DNA of 6,369 nucleotides from Gemmatimonadota bacterium (GTDB lineage: Bacteria; Gemmatimonadota; Gemmatimonadetes; Gemmatimonadales; GWC2-71-9). The notes under the pieces are model-generated. The model saw nothing but the letters and a program-made list of their open reading frames with translations. It had not been told where the DNA came from and made no database searches. The position numbers and the translations under genes were made by a program. This document shows positions 5,167-6,369 of the stretch, piece after piece (positions within the stretch are counted from its first letter, which is position 1; each line of letters begins with the position of its first letter). Where the stretch lies: positions 1 to 6,369 of the forward strand of contig QHTW01000156.1 in assembly GCA_003220955.1 (NCBI GenBank), given 5' to 3'.

Positions 5167-6369
5167 ATGCCGCTGGCGCGTTTCCATCCTGTCATTGAAC
5201 GCTGGTTCTCGAACCGCTTCGCCGAGCCCACCGAGCCGCAGAAGCGCGCGTGGCCGGTCATTCAGAATGGCGCGGACGTGCTCATCGCCGCGCCGACGGG
5301 GTCCGGCAAGACGTTCGCGGCGTTTCTCTCGGCCATCGATGGGTTGCTGAGGCAGGGGCTGAGTGGCGAGCTGCGCGACGAGATGCAGGTCGTCTACGTC
5401 TCCCCGCTCAAAGCGCTGTCCAACGACGTGCAGAAGAATCTGTCGGAGCCGCTCGCCGAAATCCGTGCTTCATTGACGGAGCAGGGCCTGCCCGACGTCG
5501 AGGTCCGGACGTTGGTTCGCACGGGCGACACGCCACAGTCGGAGCGGCAGGCGATGCTCAATCGACCACCGCACATCCTGGTCACCACGCCGGAATCGCT
5601 CTATCTGCTCCTCACGTCCGAGCGGGCGCGCGAGATGTTGCGCTCGGTCCGCACAGTGATCGTCGACGAAATCCACGCCGTGGCGCGTGACAAGCGCGGC
5701 AGCCATCTGGCGCTGTCGCTGGCGCGGCTCGACGCGCTGATCGGCAGGCGGCCACAACGGATCGGCCTCTCGGCCACGCAGCGGCCGATCGAGGAGATCG
5801 CGCACTTCCTCGTCGGCACCGGCCAGCCGTTGCCCACGATTGTGGACGCCGGCCATATCCGAACCTTAGATCTGGCGCTCGAGATACCGTCGTCGCCGCT
5901 CGAGGCGGTGATGTCGGCGGAAGTGTGGGAAGAAGTCAATGCCAGGATTGCCGAGTTGATTTCGCAGCATCAGACGACGCTCGTGTTCGTGAACACGCGG
6001 CGGCTATGCGAGCGGCTCACGATGCACCTCTCGGAGCGGCTTGGCGCCGATCGGGTCACGAGTCATCACGGCAGCCTGTCGCGCGAGAAGCGACTCGAGG
6101 CCGAGGAGCGGCTCAAGCGCGGCGAGCTGCAGGCGCTCGTCGCTACCGCATCGCTCGAGCTGGGGATCGACATCGGCAGCGTGGACCTCGTCATTCAAGT
6201 CGGGTCGACGAGATCGATTGCGACCCTCCTGCAACGCGTGGGCAGGGCGGGGCACCGGCTTGGTGCCATCCCCAAGGGACGCGTGTTCCCGCTCTCGCGA
6301 GACGAGCTGATCGAATGCGCGGCGCTGCAGCGCGCAACGCGCGAGGGGCGGCTCGATCGACTCATCATT
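5167..6369 (+). CDS. lhr: Lhr-type superfamily 2 DNA helicase, N-terminal helicase core (3' end outside the window)
   Basis: An open frame of 401 codons runs from ATG 5167 to the window end without a stop. It has a complete SF2 helicase core: the Q-motif region PTEPQ (21-25), Walker A APTGSGKT (42-49), SPLKAL (79-84), TPES (141-144), Walker B/DExH box DEIH (167-170), SAT (202-204), LVFVNTRR (271-278), motif V ATASLELGIDIG (326-337) and motif VI QRVGRAGHR (356-364). The DEIH box, the opening 'F-x-PTxPQ-x-x-x-W' and the closing 'FPLSRDELIECAAL' segment match Lhr (large helicase-related) proteins, 3'-to-5' ATP-dependent helicases tied to DNA repair. The winged-helix and later domains would lie beyond 6369, so I cannot say whether it is a core-only or extended Lhr. 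The gene starts 27 nt after the ispH stop and in the same frame. Confidence 0.95.
   Translation, partial: MPLARFHPVIERWFSNRFAEPTEPQKRAWPVIQNGADVLIAAPTGSGKTFAAFLSAIDGLLRQGLSGELRDEMQVVYVSPLKALSNDVQKNLSEPLAEIRASLTEQGLPDVEVRTLVRTGDTPQSERQAMLNRPPHILVTTPESLYLLLTSERAREMLRSVRTVIVDEIHAVARDKRGSHLALSLARLDALIGRRPQRIGLSATQRPIEEIAHFLVGTGQPLPTIVDAGHIRTLDLALEIPSSPLEAVMSAEVWEEVNARIAELISQHQTTLVFVNTRRLCERLTMHLSERLGADRVTSHHGSLSREKRLEAEERLKRGELQALVATASLELGIDIGSVDLVIQVGSTRSIATLLQRVGRAGHRLGAIPKGRVFPLSRDELIECAALQRATREGRLDRLII

Noticed and set aside
5250..5690. 146-aa plus-strand frame within the Lhr region
   Set aside because: It is an out-of-frame shadow of the helicase, whose motifs I to III lie in the frame of ATG 5167.

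Overview
This is a G+C-rich bacterial window of ordinary chromosomal character. It carries seven protein-coding genes, all on the + strand, and no tRNA, rRNA, CRISPR array, insertion sequence or phage gene that I can see. The lineage cannot be fixed from sequence alone. The long plant/cyanobacterial-type IspH, the PAS-Fis regulator and the lipoprotein style would suit a Gemmatimonadota-like or similar environmental bacterium, but that is an untested impression.

Layout. Positions 1-1185 hold the 3' part of a gene whose product looks like the C-terminal region of a DEAH-type RNA helicase (HrpA/HrpB-like). Positions 1186-1448 are non-coding or nearly so, and contain most of the unexplained DNA structure: an 8-bp inverted repeat, a small hairpin, a tandem 11-bp A/T-rich repeat that looks like a winged-helix response-regulator site, and a possible 31-codon leader ORF whose stop overlaps the next start as ATGA.

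From 1449 to the window end runs a tightly packed gene string: a small PAS + Fis-type HTH regulator (1449-1877), a 4-hydroxybenzoyl-CoA-thioesterase-type hotdog protein (1898-2374), a putative lipoprotein of unknown function (about 2344-2871), a Gfo/Idh/MocA-family NAD(P)-dependent oxidoreductase (2868-3944), IspH, the last enzyme of the MEP isoprenoid pathway (3949-5139), and the N-terminal helicase core of an Lhr-type superfamily 2 helicase, cut by the window end (5167-6369). Junctions are +20 nt, an overlap, a 4-nt overlap, +4 nt and +27 nt, so genes two to six very probably share a transcript. Lhr may have its own promoter.

How they work together is not obvious. IspH makes IPP/DMAPP and Lhr is a repair helicase; the regulator, thioesterase, lipoprotein and oxidoreductase have no stated substrates. 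I see no convincing new defence or mobile system. The points most worth a second look are the lipoprotein gene, which has no ATG/GTG/TTG near its signal peptide; the thioesterase start codon in the loop of a GC hairpin; a perfect G-quadruplex motif inside the lipoprotein gene; the tandem 11-bp repeat upstream of the regulator; and the half-sized PAS domain of that regulator.
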